NCBI GenBank assembly: GCA_001898255.1 | Contig: MKTK01000011.1 | Location: forward strand, 21,009 to 85,008 | Source of the DNA: Chryseobacterium sp. 39-10 | Lineage (GTDB): Bacteria; Bacteroidota; Bacteroidia; Flavobacteriales; Weeksellaceae | Length of the DNA stretch: 64,000 bases | Direction: 5' to 3' | Part shown: positions 49,166-59,091 of the stretch, in pieces | Numbering within the stretch: position 1 is the stretch's first letter | How the letters are laid out: every line of letters starts with the position of its first letter | Translations under genes and position numbers: made by a program | Notes under the pieces: generated by a model | The model's database searches: none | What the model was told of the DNA's origin: nothing | Seen by the model: only the letters and a program-made list of their open reading frames with translations

Positions 49166-49750
49166 ATGTACAGAATCATCAGTGGCCGCTGGAAATCTAA
49201 ACGGATTTCCGCACCCAAAAATTTTGATGTGCGCCCCACAACCGATTTTGCAAAAGAGGCGCTCTTCAGCATTATAGAAAACCGTTTTCACATGGACGCA
49301 GAATTTATTTCCGTACTCGACCTTTTTGCGGGCATCGGTTCTGTAACGCTGGAGTTTGCCTCTCGAGGTTGTCAACATGTGACTTCGGTGGAGATGAATG
49401 CCAAACATGCCGCATTCATTAGCGCTACCGCCGCCCAATTGGAAATGGCATTGCAGGTGAATGTGCAGCGTGCCGACGTCTATGAGTATCTGAAGAAAAA
49501 CCGCAACCATCAGCAATATGATCTGGTAATGGCAGATCCTCCGTTCGATACAGAAGAAAAAAAATATAACGAACTGATTGCTCTGGTTTTGAATAATAAA
49601 TTTCTGAAACCCAACGGTATTTTTATTTTGGAGCATCAGAGCCGCAATAAGTTGACACATTCTAACCTGATGGATACCCGCAAATATGGTAACGTAAGTT
49701 TTTCATTTTTTAAACCCAATGAAGAGCAGTCCGAAATCGTGATCGACTAG
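49166..49750 (+). CDS. rsmD: 16S rRNA (guanine(966)-N(2))-methyltransferase RsmD
   Basis: RIISGRWKSKRISAPKNFDVRPTTDFAKEALFSIIENR; VLDLFAGIGSVTLEFASRG; VMADPPFD. Confidence 0.95.
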   Translation: MYRIISGRWKSKRISAPKNFDVRPTTDFAKEALFSIIENRFHMDAEFISVLDLFAGIGSVTLEFASRGCQHVTSVEMNAKHAAFISATAAQLEMALQVNVQRADVYEYLKKNRNHQQYDLVMADPPFDTEEKKYNELIALVLNNKFLKPNGIFILEHQSRNKLTHSNLMDTRKYGNVSFSFFKPNEEQSEIVID

Positions 49751-49756
49751 AAATAT

Positions 49757-50170
49757 CTACAGATCGGTCACTTTTCTGTCTATTTTATAAACAGTTCCTC
49801 GAAAGGTGGCTACCAAATCCTTGTTCTGGTTGGTGATGGTAATATCGTAGATGCCGGTTTTGCGCGTGTCGGCAATCAATTTGCTTTCGGCGGTCAGTGT
49901 ATCACCTAATTTCACGGCCTTAGTGAAATTAATAATGCAATGAAGTGCGACTGAAGCGTCGTTTGTGTTGTTGCTCGAAAAAGCAAGCGCCGAGTCGGCA
50001 AGAGAAAAGGTAACGCCGCCGTGCACGGTTTTCAGCCCATTGATCATTTCTTTTTTAATGGGCATTTTAATAAGACAATATTTTTCGCGGACTTCGATGA
50101 GTTGAATATTCATCCATTTTGAAAACTCATCCTGATTAAGCATGTATTGTGCAAGTTCGTGTGGCGTCAT
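49757..50170 (-). CDS. paaI: Hotdog-fold thioesterase PaaI
   Basis: INGLKTVHGGVTFSLADSALAFSSNN; end of paa gene group. Confidence 0.85.
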   Translation of the reverse strand: MTPHELAQYMLNQDEFSKWMNIQLIEVREKYCLIKMPIKKEMINGLKTVHGGVTFSLADSALAFSSNNTNDASVALHCIINFTKAVKLGDTLTAESKLIADTRKTGIYDITITNQNKDLVATFRGTVYKIDRKVTDL

Positions 50171-50188
50171 TTGGAAAATTTAAGTATT

Positions 50189-51322
50189 TTAAAGTTTTCG
50201 GAGTAGGGGGCTTTGTCGGTAACGTTCTTCTTGGTAATCGTTGTAAAGCAGTTGCAATGTTTCACTAATTTGCTGGTAGCCGATTTCCTGTCCCCATGCC
50301 AATAAACCTTTGGGGTAATTTAACGCTTTTTGAACAGCCAATTCTATGGCATTGTCATCGGCGATACCCAAGCGCTTGGCTTCTACTGCTTCATTGATCA
50401 GCATCGAAATAATACGATTAAAAATCATTGTGTACAGCTCATCGTTCTGTTGTGGTTGAGGTTTTGCGGCATTTTCAGAGTAGTTGTAAAATCCTTTTCC
50501 GGTTTTTCTTCCCCACAACCTTGCTTCGCTCATGCGCTGCTGCAAAAGCGATGGTTTGTATTTTGCGTCAAAGAAGTAATCGGTATAAACGGTTTTGGTA
50601 ACGGCAAAATTCACATCAATTCCGATGAGGTCCATCAGTTCAAAGGGGCCCATTCGGAAGTTTCCCAATGTGCGCATGGCATCATCAACTTGTTCGTGTG
50701 TAGCCAGATTTTCTTCAACAATTCGCAATGCTTCACCATAGAAAGGACGCGCGATTCGGTTCACAATAAATCCAGGAACATCTTTTGCGATCACCGGGAT
50801 TTTACCCCAACTTTTCATGATCATTTCAATTTCTGTAGCCAGCTTTTGGCCGGTTAAAAGCCCAGGGATAATTTCTACCAAAGCCATCACTGGCGCGGGA
50901 TTAAAAAAATGAATACCAATAAAACGCTCCGGATTTTTCAGTTCGGCCGAAAGCGAAGTGATGGATATAGAAGATGTGTTGCTGGAAATAATGCACCTGT
51001 CCGACACTACACTTTCGATTTCAACGTAAACCTTCGTTTTAACCTCTTTGTTTTCCACAATGGCTTCAATAACGAGGTCGCAAGGTGTAAACTCAGAAAG
51101 CGTTGTACAGGGATGAATACTGGAAATAATAGCATTGCATTCTTCCACCGAAAGCTTTAGTTTTTCAACGAGACGATCCAAGGTTTGTTTCAAATCAACA
51201 AGTGATTTTTGGATCTGTTCAGGTTTCGTGTCATACAAATAAACCTTGCATCCTGCGGAAGCTGCAACTTGCGCAATTCCAATTCCCATGGTTCCAGCGC
51301 CAATAATTCCTATATTTTTCAT
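50189..51322 (-). CDS. paaH: 3-hydroxyacyl-CoA dehydrogenase (phenylacetate pathway)
   Basis: NIGIIGAGTMGIGIAQVAASAGCKVYLYD; FIGIHFFNPAPVMALVEII. Confidence 0.9.
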   Translation of the reverse strand: MKNIGIIGAGTMGIGIAQVAASAGCKVYLYDTKPEQIQKSLVDLKQTLDRLVEKLKLSVEECNAIISSIHPCTTLSEFTPCDLVIEAIVENKEVKTKVYVEIESVVSDRCIISSNTSSISITSLSAELKNPERFIGIHFFNPAPVMALVEIIPGLLTGQKLATEIEMIMKSWGKIPVIAKDVPGFIVNRIARPFYGEALRIVEENLATHEQVDDAMRTLGNFRMGPFELMDLIGIDVNFAVTKTVYTDYFFDAKYKPSLLQQRMSEARLWGRKTGKGFYNYSENAAKPQPQQNDELYTMIFNRIISMLINEAVEAKRLGIADDNAIELAVQKALNYPKGLLAWGQEIGYQQISETLQLLYNDYQEERYRQSPLLRKL

Positions 51323-51370
51323 TGAATGTAATGATAGTTCTACTGCTGTAGATGATGATCTTGGGGAATG

Positions 51371-52171
51371 TTATCTTCCTTTATACGTAGGTTTTCTTTT
51401 CTCAATAAATGCAGAAATTCCCTCCATGAAATCTTCGGTTTCGGCGGCTTGCTGTTGCAAAATCCCTTCCAGATCCAGCTGTTGAGAAAGGTTGTTATCG
51501 TAAGATTCGTTGAAGGCGCGTTTGGTTAATGCAATGGCTTTCGTGGGTTGGTTGGCGATTTGTTCCAGAATTGCCATCGTGTTTACGGCGAAATTCTCAT
51601 CTTCGAAAACATCAGCAATGAGTCCTAATTCTTTGGCTTCGGCAGCCGATATTTTTTTGCCCGTAAAAGCAAGGTAGTTTGCTAGTTGACGGCCTAAAAG
51701 TTTTGGCAACCAGAACGTTCCGCCGGTATCAGGAATCAAACCGATGTTGACAAACGCTTGGGAAAAGTAGGAAGATTCGGTGGCCAGCGCAATATCGCAG
51801 ATCAATGCCAGCATTGATCCGGCTCCTACTGCAGGACCATTTACCAATGAAATCACAGGTTTTTTGCTTCGGTAAATTTCATTTACCAAAGGATTGTAAT
51901 ACTCGATCACCATGCGCTGAATAACAAGATCTTCCTTCGGGTTACCCATCGATAAGGCATCTTTCAAATTTTGGCCCGAACAAAACGCTTTACCTCGGCC
52001 AGAAATACCGATGCACCGAACTTCTGCCATTGCGTTGCATTCGTGCACGAAATTCTTCAGTTCCGAAAGCATTGTTTTGTTGAGACTGTTGAAACTGTCC
52101 GGTTGGTTCAGGAATGCAATGACCAATTTACCATCCAGATGTGTTTCTATTTCGAGTTGGGTATAATTCAT
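51371..52171 (-). CDS. paaG: Enoyl-CoA hydratase/isomerase (PaaG/PaaB-like)
   Basis: GKAFCSGQNLKDA, VNGPAVGAGSMLALICDIALATESSYFSQAFVNIGLIPDTGGTFWLP. Confidence 0.85.
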   Translation of the reverse strand: MNYTQLEIETHLDGKLVIAFLNQPDSFNSLNKTMLSELKNFVHECNAMAEVRCIGISGRGKAFCSGQNLKDALSMGNPKEDLVIQRMVIEYYNPLVNEIYRSKKPVISLVNGPAVGAGSMLALICDIALATESSYFSQAFVNIGLIPDTGGTFWLPKLLGRQLANYLAFTGKKISAAEAKELGLIADVFEDENFAVNTMAILEQIANQPTKAIALTKRAFNESYDNNLSQQLDLEGILQQQAAETEDFMEGISAFIEKRKPTYKGR

Positions 52172-52232
52172 TTTTTAAGGATTTTTCGATTCAGTAATTT
52201 AGTATTATTTTTTTTGGTTTTATATTGTTGAT

Positions 52233-52697
52233 TCAGTGGCATTTAAAATAATCAAACGGTTCAAGGCAATCGTTGCACTGATAACTTGCCTTGCAAAGCG
52301 TTGATCCAAAGCGACTGATCTGCTTGGTGTTTTCTGACCCGCATCTCGGGCATTTTTTTGGAACTTCCAGATGCGTTTTATTGGCACCTTTTTCAGGTGG
52401 AGCAATTCCATATGCATGCAATTTTTCGCGCGCTTCATCAGTGATCCAGTCGGTGGTCCAAACTGGTGCTATTTGTGTGGTAACTTTTGCAATAATGCCA
52501 TGTTTATGAAAGATGTTGATGATGTCTTGTTCAATGGTAAACATTGCTGGGCAAGCTGAATAGGTAGGCGTAATGACAATTTCTACCTCGCTGTCGGCAA
52601 TCATTTTGACGTCTCTTACCATGCCGAGTTCCACGATATTGATCACCGGAATTTCAGGATCGGGAATTGTTTTAAGTAAGTCGATGGCATTTAGCAT
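52233..52697 (-). CDS. paaD: Phenylacetyl-CoA epoxidase subunit PaaD
   Basis: TIPDPEIPVINIVELGMVRDV, TYSACPAM; C-terminal CPRCGSENTKQISRFGSTLCKASYQCNDCLEPFDYFKCH. Confidence 0.95.
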   Translation of the reverse strand: MLNAIDLLKTIPDPEIPVINIVELGMVRDVKMIADSEVEIVITPTYSACPAMFTIEQDIINIFHKHGIIAKVTTQIAPVWTTDWITDEAREKLHAYGIAPPEKGANKTHLEVPKKCPRCGSENTKQISRFGSTLCKASYQCNDCLEPFDYFKCH

Positions 52698-52773
52698 TGG
52701 TTTAGATGGGCTGCGATTGTTTTAAAATTTCGGTCATTCAAAGAGCATTGATGATGAATTCATGGTATTTTTA

Positions 52774-53523
52774 TCACCAAACACAGTCGGGGTAGGTGCG
52801 TTGCATATATTGAAGTTCACAAAGTATAAACCCAAAATATTCGGTATGATATCCTGTTCTGGAACGTTTCTGCATAAAACTGTTCTCGGGGATTTCAATT
52901 CCGAACTCGAGGAAATCGTTGGTCACTAAAGTTTTCCACTTCTCATACAATACTTTGGCATCGGGAACGATGTCAAACCTTACCAAATCCTGTTCTCCTT
53001 CGGTTTCTGCAAAAATTCCGGCGGTATATTCCCAAAGATTTTCTACCGCATTTTTCAGCCGTTGGTTGCTTTCCTCAGTTCCTGTTGCAAACATTTTAAT
53101 CCACGTCGAAGCATGGGTATAATGATATCTGACCTCTTTTAGTGATTTTTCTGCAATCGCTGCAAGATGCGTGTCGGTGCTGCTCATTAATCCTTGATAA
53201 AGCAGTTGTAAATACACTGAAAAAAAGTAAACTTTTAGGATGGTTTGCGCATAATCTCCGTTGGGCAATTCGGACAAATGGCAGTTTAGATAATCTTTTT
53301 CCACCCTTAGAAAAGCCAGGTCATCTTCAGTTTTTCCCAGCTGCTGCACCTGCGCTGCATATTTGAATAAATAACTGGACTGCCCCAGATAATCCAGCGC
53401 AATATTGGTAAGCGCAATATCTTCTTCCAGGTACGGACCTTTGCCGCAAAGCTCTCCAAGACGTTGCCCAAAAATCAGGGCATCGTCGGCAAGTTTCAGG
53501 AGGTAGTTGAATAGTGGATTCAT
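52774..53523 (-). CDS. paaC: Phenylacetyl-CoA epoxidase subunit PaaC
   Basis: LADDALIFGQRLGELCGKGPYLEEDIALTNIALDYLGQS; HASTWIKMFATGTEES. Confidence 0.95.
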   Translation of the reverse strand: MNPLFNYLLKLADDALIFGQRLGELCGKGPYLEEDIALTNIALDYLGQSSYLFKYAAQVQQLGKTEDDLAFLRVEKDYLNCHLSELPNGDYAQTILKVYFFSVYLQLLYQGLMSSTDTHLAAIAEKSLKEVRYHYTHASTWIKMFATGTEESNQRLKNAVENLWEYTAGIFAETEGEQDLVRFDIVPDAKVLYEKWKTLVTNDFLEFGIEIPENSFMQKRSRTGYHTEYFGFILCELQYMQRTYPDCVW

Positions 53524-53568
53524 TGCTTGTTTTAATAAAAGATCATAATTAAACAGTTATTCAGTCCG

Positions 53569-53850
53569 TTACATGTTTTTCACGTCGTTCGGAATTTCAT
53601 AAAAAGTGGGATGACGGTAAAGTTTGTCATCGGCAGGATCAAAAAAAGCCGCCTGATCTACTCCTTCCGAACTTACCAAATAGCGACTGGGAACCACCCA
53701 AATTGAGGTGCCTTCCTTTCTTCTGGTGTACACATCTCTTGCGTTTTGCAATGCCATTTCAGCAGTCGCCGCCTGCACTGTTCCGGCGTGTTTATGAGAT
53801 AATCCGGGTTTGGTTTGTATGAAAACTTCCCACATTTCTAAGTTGCTCAT
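53569..53850 (-). CDS. paaB: Phenylacetyl-CoA epoxidase subunit PaaB
   Basis: WEVFIQTKPGLSHKHAGTVQAATAEMALQNARDVYTRRKEGTSIWVVPS. Confidence 0.96.
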   Translation of the reverse strand: MSNLEMWEVFIQTKPGLSHKHAGTVQAATAEMALQNARDVYTRRKEGTSIWVVPSRYLVSSEGVDQAAFFDPADDKLYRHPTFYEIPNDVKNM

Positions 53851-53886
53851 TCGTACAAAATTTATCGTTTAAATATAAGAATATTT

Positions 53887-55122
53887 TTATATTTTTTGGC
53901 CGTTAATGAAGGTGTGTGACGCTTTAAGACTTCCCTGATGATACAAGATATTTTGGAAATCATCGGTGGCAAAGGTCACAAAGTCCGCCTTCATTCCTTT
54001 CTCCAGCTTTCCCCTGTCTTCTAATCCTAAAGCGAAAGCCGCCCGAAAAGTAATCCCTGCAAGCACTTCTGCAGTAGATAATTTTTGGTAAGTCGCCAAA
54101 ACCGCACATTGGGTAATGAGATTTCCCATGGGTGCAGAACCTGGATTCCAGTCGCTAGCAATGGCAAGAATTCCTCCTGCATCCAATATTTTTCGTGCTG
54201 GTGTAAACTTCTCGCCTAAGCCCAAACTGGCGCCGGGAAGTGCAGTGGCCACAGTATCTGAATGCGCTATAAAGGCAATATCTTCATCAATTGTTGCTTC
54301 GAGGTGGTCTGCAGATTTCGCTCCAACTTCAACGGCAATTCTGGAACTTCCCGGTGTAAACTGATCGGCATGAACCGTGATTTCAAACCCTAAATCTTTC
54401 GCTTTTAGCAGAAATTCTTTGCTTTCTTCTGGCTGAAATGCAGACTTTTCGATAAAGATATCAACACGATTGGCGAGGTTTTCTTCTTTTACTTTCGGAA
54501 GAATTTCATTGACGATAAAATCTAAATATTCTCTATTCGTTCCGTAGAAATCTTTCGGTTTCAAATGCGCAGAAAGACAAGTGGGTACCAGTGTAGCCGG
54601 GGTTTTTGTTTGCGCTTTTTTAATGGCACGAAGCATTTTAAGTTCATTCTCTACATCCAAGCCGTAGCCGGATTTTATTTCAATGGTTGTAATGCCCAAA
54701 TTGAGCAAAAATTGAATACGTTCTAAAAGTGTTGCTAAGAGTTCATCTTCGGAGGCGTTTCTCGTATGTTGCACCGAACTCCAGATGCCGCCGCCGCTTT
54801 CTGCAATTTCGAGGTAGGTTTTTCCGGCATTACGCATTGCAAAATCTTTCGCCCGATTTCCGCCGAAACAAATATGCGTGTGCGAATCGGTAAATGCAGG
54901 AAGACAGATTTGTTCATCCTCGATAAATTCAATGGCACATGGTGTAGCGTTTTTTTCAATTGCTGAAAGTAATGTTTCGAAAGTGCCAATATCGACGATT
55001 TTTCCATTGTCGGTGATAATTCCTCCGTTTTCTACAATTTCGAGTTGATCGTCGGAAATTTTACCACGCAATGGAAGATGGGCTAAGGTAACGATTTGTT
55101 TAAAAGGACCGGTTAATTTCAT
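53887..55122 (-). CDS. hutI: Imidazolonepropionase
   Basis: LPAFTDSHTHICFGGNRAKDFAMRNAGKTYLEIAESGGGIWSSVQHTR; TVHADQFTPGSSRIAVEVGAKSADHLEA. Confidence 0.96.
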   Translation of the reverse strand: MKLTGPFKQIVTLAHLPLRGKISDDQLEIVENGGIITDNGKIVDIGTFETLLSAIEKNATPCAIEFIEDEQICLPAFTDSHTHICFGGNRAKDFAMRNAGKTYLEIAESGGGIWSSVQHTRNASEDELLATLLERIQFLLNLGITTIEIKSGYGLDVENELKMLRAIKKAQTKTPATLVPTCLSAHLKPKDFYGTNREYLDFIVNEILPKVKEENLANRVDIFIEKSAFQPEESKEFLLKAKDLGFEITVHADQFTPGSSRIAVEVGAKSADHLEATIDEDIAFIAHSDTVATALPGASLGLGEKFTPARKILDAGGILAIASDWNPGSAPMGNLITQCAVLATYQKLSTAEVLAGITFRAAFALGLEDRGKLEKGMKADFVTFATDDFQNILYHQGSLKASHTFINGQKI

Positions 55123-55260
55123 ACTTGTAAAAATAGCGATTTATTGCAAGTGGTGAAATTTGTTTTCATAAGACTGTATAATAATGATGGCGGCTTTCTA
55201 TCTGGGTATTTTAAATCTGTTTACCACTTTTCTTCAGCCAGAATTTCGTGCGAAAATCAT

Positions 55261-55268
55261 TATCTTTG
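55261..55268 (+). promoter_or_regulatory. -7 element TATCTTTG upstream of ruvB
   Basis: TAnnTTTG 19 nt upstream of ATG at 55288. Confidence 0.5.
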
Positions 55269-55287
55269 AACGAAATTGATACATAAA

Positions 55288-56310
55288 ATGCCCGATTTTT
55301 TACATCCCGATAAGGAGAATTTTTCCGATGATGAGCTGGTGCAGGAAGAGAAAATTCGGCCGCAGAGTTTTCAGGATTTTGCCGGCCAGCGAAAGACGCT
55401 GGACAACTTGGAAGTTTTTGTTGCCGCTGCCAAAAAGCGTGGCGGGGCTTTAGATCATGTCCTTTTACATGGTCCACCAGGATTGGGTAAAACAACATTG
55501 TCTCATATTATTGCAAACGAATTGGGGGTGAATTGCAAAATTACCTCGGGACCGGTGCTTGATAAACCAGGAAGTTTAGCAGGACTCTTGACCAATCTTG
55601 AAGAAAACGATGTGCTTTTCATCGATGAAATTCATCGGCTTTCACCAGTGGTAGAGGAATATCTCTATTCAGCGATGGAAGATTACAAAATTGATATTAT
55701 GCTGGAAACTGGCCCGAATGCAAGGAGCGTTCAGATTGGTTTGAATCCCTTCACTTTAGTAGGTGCCACCACGCGAAGCGGAATGCTGACCAAACCGATG
55801 CTTGCCAGATTTGGCATTCAGGCGCGGCTGGAATATTATACCGTCGAGCTTTTAGGGATGATTATCGAACGGAGTGCAAGGGTTTTAGGGGTTAAGATTC
55901 ATGAAGATGCAGCATTAGAAATTGCCAGAAGAAGCCGTGGAACTCCCAGAATTGCCAACGCGTTGCTGAGGCGAGTGCGCGATTTTGCAGAGATTAAAGG
56001 CAATGGTGACGTCGAAATCGGTATTACCCAATTTGCACTCAATTCGCTAAATGTTGACGAATTCGGGCTGGATGACATGGACAATAAAATTATGCGGGTC
56101 ATGATTGAAAACTTTCGTGGAAAACCGGTAGGTATTTCGGCATTGGCAACCTCCATTGGGGAAAATCCGGAAACACTGGAAGAGGTGTATGAGCCGTTTC
56201 TGATTCAGGAAGGATTCATCATCCGAACACCACGTGGAAGAGAAGTGACGGAGAAAGCATACCAGCATCTGAAAATTTCGAAACCAAAAAATCTGGGTGA
56301 ATTGTTTTAA
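55288..56310 (+). CDS. ruvB: Holliday junction branch migration helicase RuvB
   Basis: [78 protein letters not shown]. Confidence 0.98.
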   Translation: MPDFLHPDKENFSDDELVQEEKIRPQSFQDFAGQRKTLDNLEVFVAAAKKRGGALDHVLLHGPPGLGKTTLSHIIANELGVNCKITSGPVLDKPGSLAGLLTNLEENDVLFIDEIHRLSPVVEEYLYSAMEDYKIDIMLETGPNARSVQIGLNPFTLVGATTRSGMLTKPMLARFGIQARLEYYTVELLGMIIERSARVLGVKIHEDAALEIARRSRGTPRIANALLRRVRDFAEIKGNGDVEIGITQFALNSLNVDEFGLDDMDNKIMRVMIENFRGKPVGISALATSIGENPETLEEVYEPFLIQEGFIIRTPRGREVTEKAYQHLKISKPKNLGELF

Positions 56311-56312
56311 AA

Positions 56313-56924
56313 ATGTACATCCCTAAAATCTATAAAAGTGAAGATAGTGAACTGATGAAGAAAATCATCAGCGAGAATGGTTTTGCTCTTTTAATTACTG
56401 GAAAAGAGAAGCTATCTGCAACCCATTCGATGTTTTTGCTGAACGAAAATGAAAACGGTTTTTATCTGGAAACCCATATTTCGAAAGGGAATTTTCAAGC
56501 CAAAGTATTACAGAATGGCGATGAAGTTTTGTGCGATTTTCTGGGTGCACATGCCTATATTTCTTCGTCATGGTATGATCATGAAAATGTATCTACATGG
56601 AATTATGAAGCCGTTCAGATTCGCGGAACGGTAGAATTGATGACTGATGAAGAACTTTACGAGCATCTTCGGAAACTGACTTTCAAATATGAAAAAATTC
56701 AGAAATGCCCGGTGTTTATGGAGAATATGGGCGATGAGTTTGTGAGAGAGGAAATGAAAGGTGCTTTTGGTTTAATGATTATTCCGACTGAGATGTTCAT
56801 TGTCCAAAAACTTTCGCAAAACAGAAAAGAAGAAGATTTTAAAAACATCATTTCCCAACTCGAAAACGGTGATGAAAACGAAAGGGAGATTGCGAAAAAA
56901 ATGAAGAGGATTAATAAATTTTAA
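56313..56924 (+). CDS. FMN-binding negative transcriptional regulator (PaiB-like)
   Basis: MYIPKIYKSEDSELMKKIISENGFALLIT...SWYDHENVSTWNYEAVQIRGTVEL. Confidence 0.88.
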   Translation: MYIPKIYKSEDSELMKKIISENGFALLITGKEKLSATHSMFLLNENENGFYLETHISKGNFQAKVLQNGDEVLCDFLGAHAYISSSWYDHENVSTWNYEAVQIRGTVELMTDEELYEHLRKLTFKYEKIQKCPVFMENMGDEFVREEMKGAFGLMIIPTEMFIVQKLSQNRKEEDFKNIISQLENGDENEREIAKKMKRINKF

Positions 56925-56954
56925 AATTTGTATTTTTACATAAAATCATCAATT

Positions 56955-57206
56955 ATGGATATAGCAACCAGAAAATACAGGTTCATCGAAAAATTCATCA
57001 ACAGCATTAATGATGATCGTATTGAGTTGTTCGAATCGCTTTTGGCAACTCAATCCGAAGAAAATGATATTGTGGCTTTCAGTGTTTCCGGCGAACCGGT
57101 GACCAAAGCGCAGTACATTCAGCAAATAAAAGAAGCGGAGAAAGATATTGAAGAGGGACGTTTCAAAACAGTTTCCGATTTGGAAAAAGAAGTAAAAAAC
57201 TGGTAA
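56955..57206 (+). CDS. Putative antitoxin of a RelE/ParE-type module
   Basis: MDIATRKYRFIEKFINSINDDRIELFESLLATQ..., ends 1 nt before the toxin gene. Confidence 0.7.
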   Translation: MDIATRKYRFIEKFINSINDDRIELFESLLATQSEENDIVAFSVSGEPVTKAQYIQQIKEAEKDIEEGRFKTVSDLEKEVKNW

Positions 57207-57207
57207 A

Positions 57208-57516
57208 ATGATCCTTAAACCGCTTCAGATAATCTGGTCTGAAAGTGCGATTTCGGACTTAAAAATAATTTGCGACTGGATATTGGAAATGTCCGACTCA
57301 GAAGAAACATCCGAAAGAATCAGAACAAAGATTATAAAAAAATCGAAACGGATTATCTTCCCCGAACAATATCAAACAGATGAGACTTTAGGAACTCCTT
57401 ATCGCAGAATGTTTGTGAGCCATTATAAAATCGTTTATAAACAGGATAATGAAAATATTATTCATATTCTTAAAATCTTCGACACCTTACAAGATCCTCA
57501 AAAAATAAAGAAATAA
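57208..57516 (+). CDS. RelE/ParE family toxin
   Basis: IIWSESAISDLKIICDWILEMSDSEETSERIRTKIIKKSKRIIFPEQYQTDETLGTPYRRMFVSHYKIVYKQDNENIIHILKIFDTLQDPQKI. Confidence 0.8.
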   Translation: MILKPLQIIWSESAISDLKIICDWILEMSDSEETSERIRTKIIKKSKRIIFPEQYQTDETLGTPYRRMFVSHYKIVYKQDNENIIHILKIFDTLQDPQKIKK

Positions 57517-57521
57517 ATACT

Positions 57522-58388
57522 ATGAAGCTATACCCAATTCAATGCGGAAAATTTAAATTGGACGGTGGTGCCATGTTTGGCGTGGTGCCCAAAACATTAT
57601 GGCAGAAGACCAATCCTGCAGATGAAAATAACCTCATCGAACTCGGAACCCGTTCTCTATTGGTAGAGGATGGTAAAAAATTAATCCTGATCGATTGCGG
57701 ACTTGGCCATAAACAAGACGAAAAATTCTTTGGTCACTACTCGCTGTGGGGTGATGATTCGTTGGACAATAACCTGAAAAAATATGGATTTGTAAGGGAT
57801 GATATTACGGATGTATTTCTTACCCATTTGCATTTCGACCATTGTGGTGGAGCGATAGAGTGGAACGATGATAAAACGGGTTACCGACCGGCGTTCAAAA
57901 ACGCACATTTCTGGAGCAATGAAAATCATTGGAAATGGGCTACAGAGCCCAATCCGCGAGAGAAAGCCAGTTTCCTAAAAGAAAATATTTTGCCCTTGCA
58001 GGAAAGTGGCCAGCTTAATTTTCTCCCGATACCACAGAATGGAAACTATGGTTTTGCACCCGATTTGAAAATGGACGTAATTTTTGTGGATGGACATACC
58101 GAGAAGCAAATGCTTCCCGTGATTCAGTATCAGGAAAAAACAATCGTTTTTGCTGCTGATCTTATTCCTACGGTAGGCCATATTCCTCAGGTTTATGTGA
58201 TGGGATACGACACGCGACCGCTGCTGACAATGGAAGAAAAAGGAAAATTCCTAAAACAGTGCGTGGATAATGAATACCTGCTTTTCTTCGAGCATGATGC
58301 ACACCATGAACTGGCGAGCTTGAAAATGACCGAGCGCGGCGTACGGCTCGATGAAACATTTTCAATGAATGATGTTTTTGGATATTAA
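57522..58388 (+). CDS. MBL-fold metallo-hydrolase
   Basis: ILIDCGLGHKQDEKF; VFLTHLHFDHCGGAIEW; VDGHTEKQM; FAADLIPTVGHI. Confidence 0.93.
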   Translation: MKLYPIQCGKFKLDGGAMFGVVPKTLWQKTNPADENNLIELGTRSLLVEDGKKLILIDCGLGHKQDEKFFGHYSLWGDDSLDNNLKKYGFVRDDITDVFLTHLHFDHCGGAIEWNDDKTGYRPAFKNAHFWSNENHWKWATEPNPREKASFLKENILPLQESGQLNFLPIPQNGNYGFAPDLKMDVIFVDGHTEKQMLPVIQYQEKTIVFAADLIPTVGHIPQVYVMGYDTRPLLTMEEKGKFLKQCVDNEYLLFFEHDAHHELASLKMTERGVRLDETFSMNDVFGY

Positions 58389-58403
58389 TACCCGAAAAGC
58401 AGG

Positions 58404-59024
58404 ATGGAAATAGAACAGGAGTATTTTGGTAAAAAAATTATAGGATTAACCGGCGGTATTGGTTCGGGTAAAACTACCGTGGCAAAGTTTATTGAGGAAC
58501 TGGGTTTTCCCGTGTATTATTCTGATGAGCGTGCCAAAGATATTGTGAATGATGATGATCTTCTCAAGGAAAGAATTATCCAGTTGCTTGGTGAAAATGC
58601 ATATGATGAAAACGGTATTTACAACCGGAAGTATGTTGCCGAACTGGTATTTAATAACAATGATTTGTTGCAAGAGCTGAACGGGATGATTCATCCGGCG
58701 GTGAAATATGATTTCGAAAAGTGGATTCAGCACCAACAAGGTAAATTGCTTTTCAAAGAAACTGCATTGTTGTTTGAGCTTCGGCTGAATCAGCACTGCT
58801 ACAAATCCATTCTCATCACCGCAGATGATAATTTGCGGCTGAAAAGGGTGATGCAACGCGATGGCAAAACGTACCGTGAAGTAGAAAAGATCATGGACAA
58901 GCAAATGCCCGAAAAGGAGAAAGTGAGGAAGGCCGACTTTGTTATTTTTAATAATGACGGCATGCAAGAACTGATGCTGCAAACAGAAACCATTATCCAA
59001 AAGCTGCTTTCCGAAATAGAATAA
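58404..59024 (+). CDS. coaE: Dephospho-CoA kinase
   Basis: KIIGLTGGIGSGKTTVAKFIEELGFPVYYSDERAKDIV. Confidence 0.96.
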   Translation: MEIEQEYFGKKIIGLTGGIGSGKTTVAKFIEELGFPVYYSDERAKDIVNDDDLLKERIIQLLGENAYDENGIYNRKYVAELVFNNNDLLQELNGMIHPAVKYDFEKWIQHQQGKLLFKETALLFELRLNQHCYKSILITADDNLRLKRVMQRDGKTYREVEKIMDKQMPEKEKVRKADFVIFNNDGMQELMLQTETIIQKLLSEIE

Positions 59025-59043
59025 ACCATATTTAGCGATTAAT

Positions 59044-59080
59044 AAAAAACCTGAACTTCAGACGAGTTCAGGTTTTCTTT
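59044..59080. terminator. Bidirectional terminator between coaE and adhesin gene
   Basis: AACCTGAACT-tcagacg-AGTTCAGGTT hairpin flanked by A-run and T-run between convergent genes. Confidence 0.85.
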
Positions 59081-59091
59081 ATGATTTCATT

